A stretch of DNA of 64,000 nucleotides, from assembly GCA_023512345.1 (NCBI GenBank), contig JAILZT010000024.1, positions 1-64,000 on the forward strand. The letters run 5' to 3'. The notes beneath the pieces were generated by a model, which was not told the DNA's origin, searched no databases, and saw only the letters and a program-made list of their open reading frames with translations. The translations under genes were made by a program, and so were the position numbers. Below, piece after piece: positions 53,360 to 63,043 of this stretch. Origin of the DNA: Paenibacillus sp. GTDB lineage: Bacteria > Bacillota > Bacilli > Paenibacillales > Paenibacillaceae. How positions within the stretch are numbered: position 1 is the stretch's first letter; each line of letters starts with the position of its first letter.

Positions 53360-54457
53360 TTACTTAAGCTCCCTAAGTTTTATAAGTGCATCGTTCACAG
53401 AATAAACCGGGATAATCTTCATTTTTGTTCCTATATTCTCTGCTGTCCGCAACGCTTCATATTCGTTTGATTTTTCATATGATTCTTTAAGTCCTGGGAC
53501 ATATTTAGGAACCAGATATATATCAACATCATTTTTATCTGCAGTCTTTATTTTATAATCCATACTTCCAATTTCACCAACAGTTCCATCTGCATTCATT
53601 GTACCTGTCCCAGCAATTTTTTTACCTTTTGAAAAATCTTCACCAGTTGTGAGACGTAACAATTCCAAAGTGAGCATGAGCCCTGCTGAATTCCCCTCGT
53701 AGCCCTTGAGTGATATTACACTTTTATTAACGATGTCATTAAACAGAACACTATCATATGGTTGTATGCCCGTTAAAAAATCGTCCTTGTTTTTTTCTGT
53801 ATAAGTGACGGGTATGACCAATTCGCTTTTACCTCTTTGCACTTGGAAGTAATGAGTATCATTTTCTTTTATTTTCCACGAGTGTTTTTGTTGTAAATAT
53901 TCCTTTGTCGAACTAACCACTTTATTATCTACCGACAATAACTGGTCACCCTCTAAAAAAGCTGTTCCTGTCTTGGTTTCTTCATATATCATTTTGATAA
54001 CAGGGATCACCTGAAATGAACGCTTTGTTGAGCCAAAGGTATACAATGCTGCCAATACATTATCTTTGCTTTGAGTAGATATGAAATAGTTGTTTCTTAA
54101 ACTATCAAATGCACTTAGATATGATTCTTGCATATCTTCAATTTTTGAATCATTAAAAAAATCTCTATATAAGAATGAAAGTGTATTTGTAATTGATCCT
54201 GTTTTAACAGTTGTGAAGTAAAACGGCCTTCCATTATCAATAATTCTGAACTCTTTTCCCAGTTCGTTTATATTTATTATGGAAGCCGCCTCTATGATAT
54301 CTCCTTTCGACGTATAGGTCCGTTCCTTAACAGGGATAAGAACTAATATTAGCATAATTATCGAGATTAAAAGAACCAACTTCACTGTTGCTACTGAAAA
54401 TTTCAATATCTTATTTTGAGGTTTATTTATTTTTTCGGGTATCATCATTTTATCCAT
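53360..54457 (-). CDS. Membrane PDZ-Lon serine protease (YlbL/SepM-like)
   Basis: 365 residues. One N-terminal membrane helix at ~22-44, a PDZ-like segment ~165-215 (EGDQLLSVDNKVV) and a Lon-type domain: Ser257 in GNSAGL and Lys302 in IGSMDYK form the Ser-Lys dyad. Host YlbL-type proteases act on extracytoplasmic substrates. Phage structural modules rarely carry one. Neighbour of the 2TM protein. Substrate unknown. Confidence 0.75.
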   Translation of the reverse strand: MDKMMIPEKINKPQNKILKFSVATVKLVLLISIIMLILVLIPVKERTYTSKGDIIEAASIININELGKEFRIIDNGRPFYFTTVKTGSITNTLSFLYRDFFNDSKIEDMQESYLSAFDSLRNNYFISTQSKDNVLAALYTFGSTKRSFQVIPVIKMIYEETKTGTAFLEGDQLLSVDNKVVSSTKEYLQQKHSWKIKENDTHYFQVQRGKSELVIPVTYTEKNKDDFLTGIQPYDSVLFNDIVNKSVISLKGYEGNSAGLMLTLELLRLTTGEDFSKGKKIAGTGTMNADGTVGEIGSMDYKIKTADKNDVDIYLVPKYVPGLKESYEKSNEYEALRTAENIGTKMKIIPVYSVNDALIKLRELK

Positions 54458-54581
54458 TCCTTCATTTTTATTTTCATCTATACAAATTTGTTGGCTATTT
54501 CTACCTACTTTTGAAACGTACCTTCTAAATATTCATCGTCTCTTATGTTATTAATAATTAAGGAACATTTTGTGAACTTTA

Positions 54582-56033
54582 CTATCTTTTAATAGATACC
54601 CCTTTTATTGAAGGAACCATTATATGTTCTGGTGCTTCAACAATGAATTCTCCGAATGTCAAAACATAAGCATCGGCTCTGTCAGGTGATTTGAGTCCGC
54701 GTTTCTTCATATCCTCTTTGCTCTCCAGAATCATTTTCCCTTTAGATGTCATGTGCCACTTTCTTGTTGCCAACTGTGAAATCAAAGTGTCATCGTCCGG
54801 TAGCTGCATGACTCCCGGTTCTCCATTGATAAAGTTTGTCAGATTGGTTTCCAAATCTGTCCTGATTGATTGCCACATCTCCGTGACCAAGTTAGCGCAA
54901 TACTCATCCAACGATGACGATCCATTGTTGACCGGCACGACCTCCCAGTCATAACTTTCCTCATTTATGACTTCAATCAGCCGATCCGTCACACCACCGC
55001 CGACTCCAGTATCATCGACATTGAACTTTACATGCTCAACTTCTGGATGCTGCAGCAGCATGTCTTTAGCCAATCGAATAGCATTCCCCACTGTAACCAT
55101 AGTACTTTCTTTGAAATGACAATGCTGCCCTACAGTTTTCTTACCAATGCCTGCATACATCGTGGTTTCATCGTCACCATAACGGGCAACGTCAACTCCG
55201 ATAACCAGCGTTGTCCCGGTAGCATTGATCTGGACCTCTTTAGCCGCATGCTCTGCTGCTTCCAAGGTTATGAATGTGCCAGCTTCGCCGCGTGGGAACT
55301 GCCCTTCAACGCGCACCCGATAAACGTCACTGCCTTCTCCATACTTACGTTTGAGCATTTCAATGTTCTCTTTACTGGTTCGTGGACTATCCAGGCATGA
55401 CACCTGATGTGTTTTATAAATAGCCCTGTCTCTATTATGAGAATCAAAAAAGAACCCACTTGTTTTAGTTGGGTTCCCGCACATGAATAGCTTATTATAT
55501 TCACCTGATAGCGTACCAAATATGGCCGCCATGATCCGATCCTCTACACCAGATGCTTCATCGACGATGAATAGCATGTGGTCTTCGTGGAAGCCCTGCA
55601 TGTTCTCCGGCTTGGTTGCCGTCCTGGCAGTGGCAAACCAACGTTCCTCATGATTTTTCATGTACACTTTGGTTTTGGTCCATTTAAGGATACGTTTTAA
55701 GATCGGGCTCTTGGCTTGCCACTTACTGATTTCTGCCCACAGGACATCATTTAACTGCTGCCTTGTAGGTGCTGTGCATACCACTCGGGGATATGGAAAG
55801 CAACAAAGAAACCATAAGGCTATGGCTGCTTCAAGGGCTGTCTTGCCGACTCCTTGGCCTGACCTGACGGTTACGAAACGGTGATTAGCTATGTCTGTAG
55901 ACACTTCTTCCTGCCATTGATCCGGATTGAAGCTCAGTACCTCTTTGAAGAAGGTATTAGGACTTTTACGGTATACTGGAATTCTCTTTTTAAATGCCGA
56001 CATACGTTTTGTAATACTCCTTGTATTCTTCAC
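54582..56033 (-). CDS. Terminase large subunit
   Basis: 483 residues. Walker A GQGVGKT, Walker B LFIVDEASG, and nuclease residues in VIGVDVARYGDD, DDTGVGGG and SPDRADAY. It cuts and pumps DNA through the portal. GTG 56033 with GGAGGTCGAG upstream. No recognisable small subunit lies immediately upstream. Confidence 0.92.
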   Translation of the reverse strand: MKNTRSITKRMSAFKKRIPVYRKSPNTFFKEVLSFNPDQWQEEVSTDIANHRFVTVRSGQGVGKTALEAAIALWFLCCFPYPRVVCTAPTRQQLNDVLWAEISKWQAKSPILKRILKWTKTKVYMKNHEERWFATARTATKPENMQGFHEDHMLFIVDEASGVEDRIMAAIFGTLSGEYNKLFMCGNPTKTSGFFFDSHNRDRAIYKTHQVSCLDSPRTSKENIEMLKRKYGEGSDVYRVRVEGQFPRGEAGTFITLEAAEHAAKEVQINATGTTLVIGVDVARYGDDETTMYAGIGKKTVGQHCHFKESTMVTVGNAIRLAKDMLLQHPEVEHVKFNVDDTGVGGGVTDRLIEVINEESYDWEVVPVNNGSSSLDEYCANLVTEMWQSIRTDLETNLTNFINGEPGVMQLPDDDTLISQLATRKWHMTSKGKMILESKEDMKKRGLKSPDRADAYVLTFGEFIVEAPEHIMVPSIKGVSIKR

Positions 56034-56259
56034 ACCTCGACCTCCCATTTCTTAATTTATTGTTAAGGAAATGTTTCCTGAACAAAAAAAGAGCCTCAGT
56101 GGGCACTTATGTTTTTACTATTTATAAGAAGTTAGGTACAATGTATCATTAACAAACCACGGCATTACTACGATTTTTATCATGCTCGGGTCTGCGTCTC
56201 TAGCCATGCTATATTCACCACACCCTAAGCAATAAAAAAGAACGCATTGAGTGCGTCTT

Positions 56260-57246
56260 TTAGTGAGTTGCTATCAAATTTTGACTGGCCTCATGCCATT
56301 CAAAATACTTCTTAGTATTTTCATTCCAATGAGAACTAATCTGCCCCTCAATTTCGTCAATCTTTTTTAATAGATCAGCAGTGGCCGGCTTACTCTGATT
56401 TCTGTGAATTATTCCATCTTTCAGGAAGATATAACCCCGCTCATATAGATCGTCGCAGCCAAATTTGCACATTGGCATCACAATATTCAGATGGTCTAGT
56501 CTCTCTTCACGGGAACATTTCGCTCTCTTCTTTATATGAGCAGCCACTAGCATATTAACCGGGTAATGCTTTCCACAAATACCGCAATAACCGAATTTTC
56601 TGTTTTTGAAAAGCTGTTTTCGTAGAAAAGGCTGCTCTTTTCTCCCCTTCCCTGAATGATTAGTATCCAGATCATCTTCAGGATCGAATTTTAGAACCTC
56701 TTCTTCAAATTCCTCTTCCGTGACCTCAGGAAGATAGACTTCACTCTTTAAATCAAAGACCGTTAGGATCCTTTCGCTTCGTTCCTCGTTAAGAACTGAA
56801 ATTCCCTGAATAACAAAATTATCAGCATATCTAACGATCTGATTGAATTGAGAATAGGGAATCCGATGTTGTTTTAGTTCATCAAGAAAATATACATATT
56901 CCCAAGTTTGCCCTTCATCATTGTAACCCCATAGATTTGAAGCTAATTCTTTGTGATGTAGTTTGTGCGTGACAACACCAGATCCAAATATATGTCCATT
57001 TGCAGAGAAGAGAGTAACATCTCCGACCTGAATTTTCTCCCACTTCTTTATGTTAACATCCTTTTTCCCAGGCGTAACACCCCATGTAGGGACTGTTCCA
57101 TTGGGATAAAAACTCTTTAAAATTTGCCGATCATCTTCTGATATATATTCTGCAAGTAGCTCAATAGTAACTGGTTTCTGAATAGTATTTTCATAATGCT
57201 CGCGTGCATCTTTGTTTCCAGATGGTTGCAATATAACTTTTCTCAT
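56260..57246 (-). CDS. EVE/PUA-like plus HNH endonuclease
   Basis: 328 residues. Residues ~52-140 (TWGVTPGKKDVNIKKWEKIQ, GDVTLFSANGHIFGSG, LWGYNDEGQTWEYVYFL) look like a PUA/EVE-type base-reading fold. Residues ~221-270 are an HNH centre: Cys221/Cys224, AAHIKKR with His237, N254 and CKFGC. Such pairings are modification-dependent restriction nucleases, but HNH proteins beside terminases can also act in packaging. AGGAGG before the ATG; 9 bp after the MazG-like gene. Confidence 0.65.
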   Translation of the reverse strand: MRKVILQPSGNKDAREHYENTIQKPVTIELLAEYISEDDRQILKSFYPNGTVPTWGVTPGKKDVNIKKWEKIQVGDVTLFSANGHIFGSGVVTHKLHHKELASNLWGYNDEGQTWEYVYFLDELKQHRIPYSQFNQIVRYADNFVIQGISVLNEERSERILTVFDLKSEVYLPEVTEEEFEEEVLKFDPEDDLDTNHSGKGRKEQPFLRKQLFKNRKFGYCGICGKHYPVNMLVAAHIKKRAKCSREERLDHLNIVMPMCKFGCDDLYERGYIFLKDGIIHRNQSKPATADLLKKIDEIEGQISSHWNENTKKYFEWHEASQNLIATH

Positions 57247-57255
57247 GAAGTCCTC

Positions 57256-57585
57256 CTAAAATTCGGTGTACTTTTTATTGGATCCAAATGCCTTATCGAC
57301 TGGATATTTCTCAGCATTCTTCTTCAATTTATCGAGCAACGCTTGTTTTGGATTTATACCGAGATCATGGCACATCAATAATGCGTAATACATTACATCG
57401 GCAAGCTCATCTTGAATCTCTGATTTATTTCTATTAACTGTTTCGTCACTACTCTTCCATTGAAACAGCTCGAGAAGTTCGCTCGCCTCAAGATTTAATG
57501 AGATAGCAAGATCCTTGGGATTATGGAACTGTTTCCAATCCCGTTCATCTCGAAACGCAACTATTTCCTCTACAAGTTTATCCAC
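57256..57585 (-). CDS. MazG-like nucleotide pyrophosphohydrolase
   Basis: 109 residues, all-alpha. NLEASELLELFQWK gives Glu33/Glu36 and EIQDELADVMYY gives Glu60/Asp63, the ExxE and ExxD metal sites. Resembles RS21-C6/dCTPase-type enzymes that turn (d)NTPs into monophosphates. GTG start with AGGGGTGA upstream. In one operon with the EVE-HNH gene. Confidence 0.85.
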   Translation of the reverse strand: MDKLVEEIVAFRDERDWKQFHNPKDLAISLNLEASELLELFQWKSSDETVNRNKSEIQDELADVMYYALLMCHDLGINPKQALLDKLKKNAEKYPVDKAFGSNKKYTEF

Positions 57586-57642
57586 TTAAATCACCCCTAA
57601 CTATCATGATTCGACAAAAAGGAAGACTCTTCCTTTCATATG

Positions 57643-57795
57643 ACTTCAAGCTCATACTGCAATAAAATTTCACTTCTTGTGTTCCCATATATATGTATCC
57701 CTCGACTTTCCTATTTGATAAGACAAGATAGCGGATTTCAGAAAAGCCACTTTAGCCCCGCTATCTAAACCGGGGATGCCTGGCCGAGGGCGGAG
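57643..57795 (-). repeat. Dispersed remnant, copy 1
   Basis: Resembles 59575-59735: both carry ACTTCAAG(C/T)TCA(T/C)ACTGC, then GATAGCGGAT and CCGGGGAT at like spacing. The shared frame reads IRYLV...EGY on the minus strand but has no full gene. Includes a CCCCG/CGGGG hairpin. Confidence 0.6.
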
Positions 57796-57818
57796 GATGG
57801 TTAGCGCGTCTCTCTGAT

Positions 57819-59279
57819 TTATTTGGAACTCTTTATCAATAATTGCACAAAATGATGATCGGCTGGATGAAAGTCAAACTGGCCAAGCGCATTTATTTCA
57901 ACCCATTTTAAATTATCATGATCACTTGCTTTTAGTTCCCCTCCAACCTTCTTGGCTAAAAAAGCCATAATTCGAAATACACCTTTGCTATTCTGCTGTA
58001 CACTCTCACCAAGAAACTTTTGTACTCGAATAAGAGCCCCTAACTCCTCCTTTATTTCTTTTCGTAGACATTGTTCTAAAATTTCTTTATTCTCTACTTT
58101 ACCACCAGGGAACTTCCATTTTCCTGACATTTCCCCATCTTCTTTACACTTAGTTATAAGTACCATACCATTCTCAGTTATAATTGCTTCTGTAAGAGTA
58201 ATTACTTTCGCTGCATGATGAGATGCTCTGTGACAATTAGGACAAAGTGCGACTGCATTATCAATTGTATCTTCTCCACCCTCAGCTAACGGTTTTTTAT
58301 GATGAACCTCTAAAAAAGGTGTAAGGTCCTTCCGAAGAAATGGGGCTGGTTTTCGGCATTCCTCACAAATTCCTTTTGCGCGATCTAAGGCTTCTGCAAT
58401 TACATAACTATTTCTAAGGAACTGAGTTGTTGTTACTGTTACAGTTTCCGGATGTTTTGGGGCATCATCCAGATGTTTCTTTCGTTCGTTCCTGTTTCTC
58501 TTCCGAGCAATTCGAACTTGATTCCCAATCTCCTCATCATATTCTTTTTGTGTTATGACTTTGTTTGTAGCAAGTGAATTAATCTTATTTAAAATAAACC
58601 ACCTTGAACCATCTAAAAGTTCTGAATGATCGCTTTCATAGCTATAGATCCCCTTTAACGTTAATCGTGTGCTCTGTTTTTCAAAGACATATATTGGGGT
58701 CTTGGTTTTAATTGAATTAATAATTGCTGCATTGTATTTATAATTCGGATTGAAAACTCCATTAACACTGTACATATAATACTTCAATACATCATACTTC
58801 TCGATCCAATCATTGGCATACTTACCACCATCAAATGTAGCCTTAATAAAAATAGCCTGATAGTTTGGCTCTTTACCAATCAAGTAAATCCCGGACTGAG
58901 TATCATAAGTCTGTGAGAAGATAGATATATCCCATGATGTGTATTCCTTACCAAGCACAAAATCATCAAGGACAGTCACATCGTCGAAATATTGCTCATA
59001 AAGTTCAATAAATTCCGGGTAAAGGTCTTCATATGTTTTCAAGTTAAGTGCTTTAAAGCGGTCATATAATTTTCTCTTGTCATCTCCAGGAGCAGCAACT
59101 GTTTCGAAACGCTGTAAGTATCTTTTTAAATCACCGATTTTTTTAATTCGGTGGACAACAGTCCTCGAACGTTTGACTTTATTTTTAAATTCATCTTCTA
59201 GCAACTGATGTTCTAGTGCTGGAATTTCAACCTCATCAATAACAAACTGAATAGCTTGGTCAATAAGCAAATACTCCAC
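57819..59279 (-). CDS. SRA-like + HNH + Nudix fusion protein
   Basis: 486 residues. Residues ~105-232 (VLGKEYTSWDISIFSQTYD, GIYLI, YYMYSVNG, NAAIIN) follow an SRA/YDG-like pattern. HNH at ~305-355: Cys305/Cys308, VHH at 325-327, Asn341, CPNCH at 346-350. MutT-type Nudix domain at ~365-480 with box G393 to G414 (EEL at 411-413; the usual Arg is Lys407). SRA-HNH proteins restrict modified DNA; Nudix enzymes clean nucleotide pools. Fusing both is unusual. GTG 59279 or TTG 59270. Confidence 0.65.
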   Translation of the reverse strand: MEYLLIDQAIQFVIDEVEIPALEHQLLEDEFKNKVKRSRTVVHRIKKIGDLKRYLQRFETVAAPGDDKRKLYDRFKALNLKTYEDLYPEFIELYEQYFDDVTVLDDFVLGKEYTSWDISIFSQTYDTQSGIYLIGKEPNYQAIFIKATFDGGKYANDWIEKYDVLKYYMYSVNGVFNPNYKYNAAIINSIKTKTPIYVFEKQSTRLTLKGIYSYESDHSELLDGSRWFILNKINSLATNKVITQKEYDEEIGNQVRIARKRNRNERKKHLDDAPKHPETVTVTTTQFLRNSYVIAEALDRAKGICEECRKPAPFLRKDLTPFLEVHHKKPLAEGGEDTIDNAVALCPNCHRASHHAAKVITLTEAIITENGMVLITKCKEDGEMSGKWKFPGGKVENKEILEQCLRKEIKEELGALIRVQKFLGESVQQNSKGVFRIMAFLAKKVGGELKASDHDNLKWVEINALGQFDFHPADHHFVQLLIKSSK

Positions 59280-59413
59280 CCTCTTAATCTATGTATTGTT
59301 AATGAATTCGACATATTAATAAAGCGATCCTCTTTAAAATAAAAACCCCTGTATTATTTGGGGGATGGATTTTAGTGACCGGAAGCAGTCCTGTAGAGCA
59401 AATTAAACGGCAG

Positions 59414-59816
59414 TTACAATTCATCCTTCTGCAGCTCAATATTTCAATCTCAATCAGTTTCTTCAGGTCGTCCACCGTCTTAATTTCAATCCGGCCGTCC
59501 TGAAAGTCCTTCACCCATTTGGCGATTCCAGCCTTAACGATTTTACGATACTGTGCCTTAGGATACCTGCCATTACTTCAAGTTCACACTGCAATAAAAT
59601 TTCATCTTGTTTCCCCTTAACGTACCCCTCGGCTTCGTTAGAATTGGAGACGAGATAGCGGATATCAGCAAAATGACATGAATGGCGAGCCGCTATATTA
59701 TCCGGGGATACACTGGTAGATAAGGAGGACGTAAGTGTGTCCTCTTTTAATTTTGGCATAAGAAAACCGACCAATAAATATGCGGTTAATTTCAACAATT
59801 TGTTCCCTAATTTCAC
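59414..59816 (-). pseudogene. Decayed phage gene segment, copy 2 of remnant
   Basis: The part 59414-59574 reads GRYPKAQYRKIVKAGIAKWV, KDFQDGRIEIKTVDDLKKL, and after removing two bases near 59435-59450 IEIELQKDEL and stop. It lacks a start (TGA precedes). The upstream half 59575-59816 matches the 57.6 kb repeat. At least two lesions. Original role unknown; a small packaging or regulatory protein is possible. Confidence 0.55.
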
Positions 59817-60520
59817 TAATAGGGGAAGGATGTATAAGAAAATAAAAGATTTCCAAATTCCGTTGTTCTTGGGGCCATTACACCACTCCCTGTCATCATT
59901 CCATGAAGACTAGCAGTCCCCAGTAGTCCTTGATTGTTTAGATCTTTCACAACCACATCATAGAAGGAACGTTTACCACGTAGCTCATTAAATGCTGACT
60001 CCACCAAATCAGAGAGTGAACCTAAGTTATAAAAGCTTACTCCATTATCTATGGACCAGTTATTAGGATCTTGAAATAACTTTAAAATCCGGAGATGCCA
60101 AGGAGTTAACGTATCAATTAAACTTAAAAATATTAATAGAATGCTTTCATCGATACTTATACCGACAGCTGAGTTAAGAACAGCATTTCTTAATGCAATC
60201 AATTTTTCTTCCTGATGGTTTCGAATAGCAGCCTGAGAAGCATGTAATACTGTGGTGATGAAAACCTCATTATCATTTAAAGATTCTATATCAAATTCAG
60301 GCATTCTTGTTTTAAGCTCATCTATTCCTTTTGAGAGTTTAATGAGCCATTTATCTCTCCTTATTGAGATTGGTGAAGAAATCAGCATTGATACTATCTC
60401 AGAGGCTGATCCTCCCACCAAAGGAATTGCAGACATTGCAGCTTTTACAGCAGAATGCAGATAATCACCTGACTTATTCTTTAAATCTTTCTCTATATCA
60501 TCTATAAAAACCCCCCTCAA
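59816..60520 (-). CDS. Hypothetical soluble protein, ~229-234 aa
   Basis: Helical; YLHSAVKAAMSAIPLVGGSASEI at the start, then VFITTVLHASQAAIRNHQ and DTLTPWHLRILKLFQDP. A recurring hypothetical type, often in accessory loci. The frame opens with TTG at 60520, but the ribosome site AGGGGGG lies after it and points to ATA at 60505. Function unknown. Confidence 0.6.
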   Translation of the reverse strand: MRGVFIDDIEKDLKNKSGDYLHSAVKAAMSAIPLVGGSASEIVSMLISSPISIRRDKWLIKLSKGIDELKTRMPEFDIESLNDNEVFITTVLHASQAAIRNHQEEKLIALRNAVLNSAVGISIDESILLIFLSLIDTLTPWHLRILKLFQDPNNWSIDNGVSFYNLGSLSDLVESAFNELRGKRSFYDVVVKDLNNQGLLGTASLHGMMTGSGVMAPRTTEFGNLLFSYTSFPY

Positions 60521-60809
60521 AATAGACTCACATCCATTGTAAATTATTTCTTCAGAGTGAGTAAGCTATATCATCTTTAGAACCTAGAATAATGAAGCGT
60601 TGGCTCTATACCGGTCGCTTCCTGGTTCCTCTTCTTGATTACATCACAGAAGATTTGTATTGAGTTAGTTTTTCATCTTCGGATAGATGGGAACTCACCG
60701 AGAGACGGAGAAAATCGGCCCGCCCCGCTCTTTTCCTTCTTCTACCACACAAACGCACGTTCCTGCTTTTTAAGCCTGATTTCAACACATAGAGGGCTGT
60801 TATTGGTAT
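60521..60809. other. Intergenic region without supported gene
   Basis: About 290 bp with only short frames and no recognised RNA. It should contain a promoter for the 59816-60520 gene; I cannot place it. Confidence 0.4.
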
Positions 60810-60833
60810 AAAAAAAGCACCTGTTTAAGGTGC
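60810..60833 (-). terminator. Terminator
   Basis: GCACC/GGTGC hairpin then TTTTTTT on the minus strand, after the 60841 gene. Confidence 0.82.
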
Positions 60834-60840
60834 CTCAATA

Positions 60841-61143
60841 CTACATTTCTCCAAAAAGGATGGCTCCACTTTCTTCGTTAATACTATCGACTCTATAAGT
60901 TGTAGAAAAAATAACTGGTGTTGATTCACTCGTTTTAAAATTGTAACGCGTTGTTGTGCCAGTATCTGTATCCATTTTGAACCACATTTTTACCGATTCA
61001 AGAAGTTCAGAAACTACTTCACTATTATTTTTTATCCATAAATGGCCCGCCCTATTGATAATCACCTTCTCATCTTTAAATATGTGGGTCCCTGTTACTT
61101 CTCCATTTTTTAAATACACTTCTACATCAGTTACATATTCCAT
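60841..61143 (-). CDS. Hypothetical protein, 100 aa
   Basis: ATG with GGAGGG upstream and its own terminator. Beta-rich (YVTDVEVYLKNGEVTGTHIF; YRVDSINEESGAILFG). No cysteine, no membrane segment. Family not recognised. Confidence 0.62.
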   Translation of the reverse strand: MEYVTDVEVYLKNGEVTGTHIFKDEKVIINRAGHLWIKNNSEVVSELLESVKMWFKMDTDTGTTTRYNFKTSESTPVIFSTTYRVDSINEESGAILFGEM

Positions 61144-61229
61144 ATAAACCCTCCTCTGCTTTAGTACTAATGCAACTCGACATTCAGGAAGTTTTCTCCT
61201 TTACTAAGAAATAATGCGAATTGCATCGT

Positions 61230-61805
61230 TTAGTTCTGCCTTTTAGCAATCCTGTCAATAAACATCTTTCCGAAAAACCTATAAATAAGTATTGAAATTG
61301 ATGAGAGTGGTACGAATTTAGTAACCTCACTTGTTCCCATCTTGTAGTACCAATATGTATTAATATTATCTCCGTTCGCCAATTCATAACTGATTCTTAT
61401 AGGTCTGTGATAATGGAAATGAAACGTGTCTATTTTTTTAAATAAATACGTTTCTTCTTCATTTGGTTGTATTGCATGTTTACCCACGCCTAGGACAGCT
61501 TTATTTTCAACCCAAGTACCATGAATAAAGTATCTCCTAACTTCAAAGCCAGTTTTTTCATGTGCTGTAACTTTAACTTCAAATGCTCTACCTGGTCCCG
61601 TATTGTGTAAGGTCATCACTAAATATTCTGGATTGTTGCTCCTAAATCCGATAAACGTAGGTTTTAACACAGTTTTTACTGAAGATATTTGAGTTCTCCT
61701 TGATATGACCAATGCTCGGATAGAAATGGATAATGCTAGTAATGATATACCAACTTGAACCCAATAAGTAGCACTTGATTGCATAATCCATTCTTTCCAT
61801 CCCAT
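61230..61805 (-). CDS. Membrane-anchored hypothetical protein, 191 aa
   Basis: ATG with GGGGGA upstream. Helix near 13-33 then a beta-rich domain (YLVMTLHNTGPGRAFEVKVTA) typical of small anchored accessory proteins. Unknown function. Confidence 0.6.
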   Translation of the reverse strand: MGWKEWIMQSSATYWVQVGISLLALSISIRALVISRRTQISSVKTVLKPTFIGFRSNNPEYLVMTLHNTGPGRAFEVKVTAHEKTGFEVRRYFIHGTWVENKAVLGVGKHAIQPNEEETYLFKKIDTFHFHYHRPIRISYELANGDNINTYWYYKMGTSEVTKFVPLSSISILIYRFFGKMFIDRIAKRQN

Positions 61806-61993
61806 AAATCAATCCCCCTAACACCAAAACTCATCGTTTAGGTGATTTATTCATCTGACCTCTCACCTTACTCCGTCTCGCTCCAAGTCCCCTACTAATA
61901 GCTTTATCTCTTTAACAGTTGCCAAGGTAAGGTAAGTTCAAAATAATGACTCCTCAATAGAGCCGTCATGGAGGGTCTTAAGAGGTATGTATG

Positions 61994-62281
<288 letters not shown>

Positions 62282-62327
62282 AATACACGTTCCCCCACTG
62301 TTCTCTTCAGATCTCACTCACATAATC

Positions 62328-62939
62328 TCAAGCACTGGTCTTAGCACTTGCAACCTTTTTAGAAGCCGACATCTTCTCTTTCATCTGCAGAAGCATTTCA
62401 ATAAGCTCATCCCGACTAATAAGGCGTACGCTGTTTGATTTAGCTAACTTATAGGCTTGCTCTGTATAATCTCTGTTCGTTATTACCCATGCAGCAGACG
62501 CTCCATAATGTGCAACAGCTCCACGAACCTCTTGCACTGCCTTCAAGCCTACATTCTTACTATATCGCTTGGCTTGTACAACAATCCGTTTGCCATCTTT
62601 GGACAAAACTAGATCAGCACCATAATCACCGGCTGCCTGTGTCACTTCTGCTTTATATCCCTGATGTCGGAATAAGTGACCGAGATACTGTTCGAATTGA
62701 ATGCCATCCATTTTATCAATCTCTGCAATACCAGACTTCTTAAGCCGTTCCTCATGTTTCAATTTCCGAACAATGAGCGCAGCTATAACAATAGCTACAA
62801 CAAGGATACAAACAATAATTGAAGCCTGCATTGATTTAGTTAATGTATAAGTTCCTACTAGTGATCCAAATGATGCAAGCACCATAACCCCGTTAATAAA
62901 CTCTTCTTCTTGCTTGGCTTTACTCTTTCTTCTTGCCAC
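62328..62939 (-). CDS. Membrane-anchored Mrr-like restriction endonuclease
   Basis: 203 residues from GTG 62939 (GGAGGGG upstream). Two helices at ~15-57, then an Mrr_cat domain: FEQYLGHLFRHQGYKAEV, Asp109 in GADLVL, and QAK at 122-124 as the PD-(D/E)xK site. Mrr proteins cut modified DNA; the anchored form could meet incoming DNA at the membrane (inference). Confidence 0.8.
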   Translation of the reverse strand: MARRKSKAKQEEEFINGVMVLASFGSLVGTYTLTKSMQASIIVCILVVAIVIAALIVRKLKHEERLKKSGIAEIDKMDGIQFEQYLGHLFRHQGYKAEVTQAAGDYGADLVLSKDGKRIVVQAKRYSKNVGLKAVQEVRGAVAHYGASAAWVITNRDYTEQAYKLAKSNSVRLISRDELIEMLLQMKEKMSASKKVASAKTSA

Positions 62940-63043
62940 CTGAAACCCCTCCGTTAACGTTCCGCATAATTCAATATTCGCCATGGAGGAAGATATTACC
63001 TCCTATATTGTCGAACTTTAGACCTAAGAGAAGAGGAGAGTAA

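Noticed and set aside
59299..59514. 71-residue open frame
   Set aside because: Its start is inside a longer decayed frame and its end results from a 2 bp insertion; treated as part of the pseudogene.
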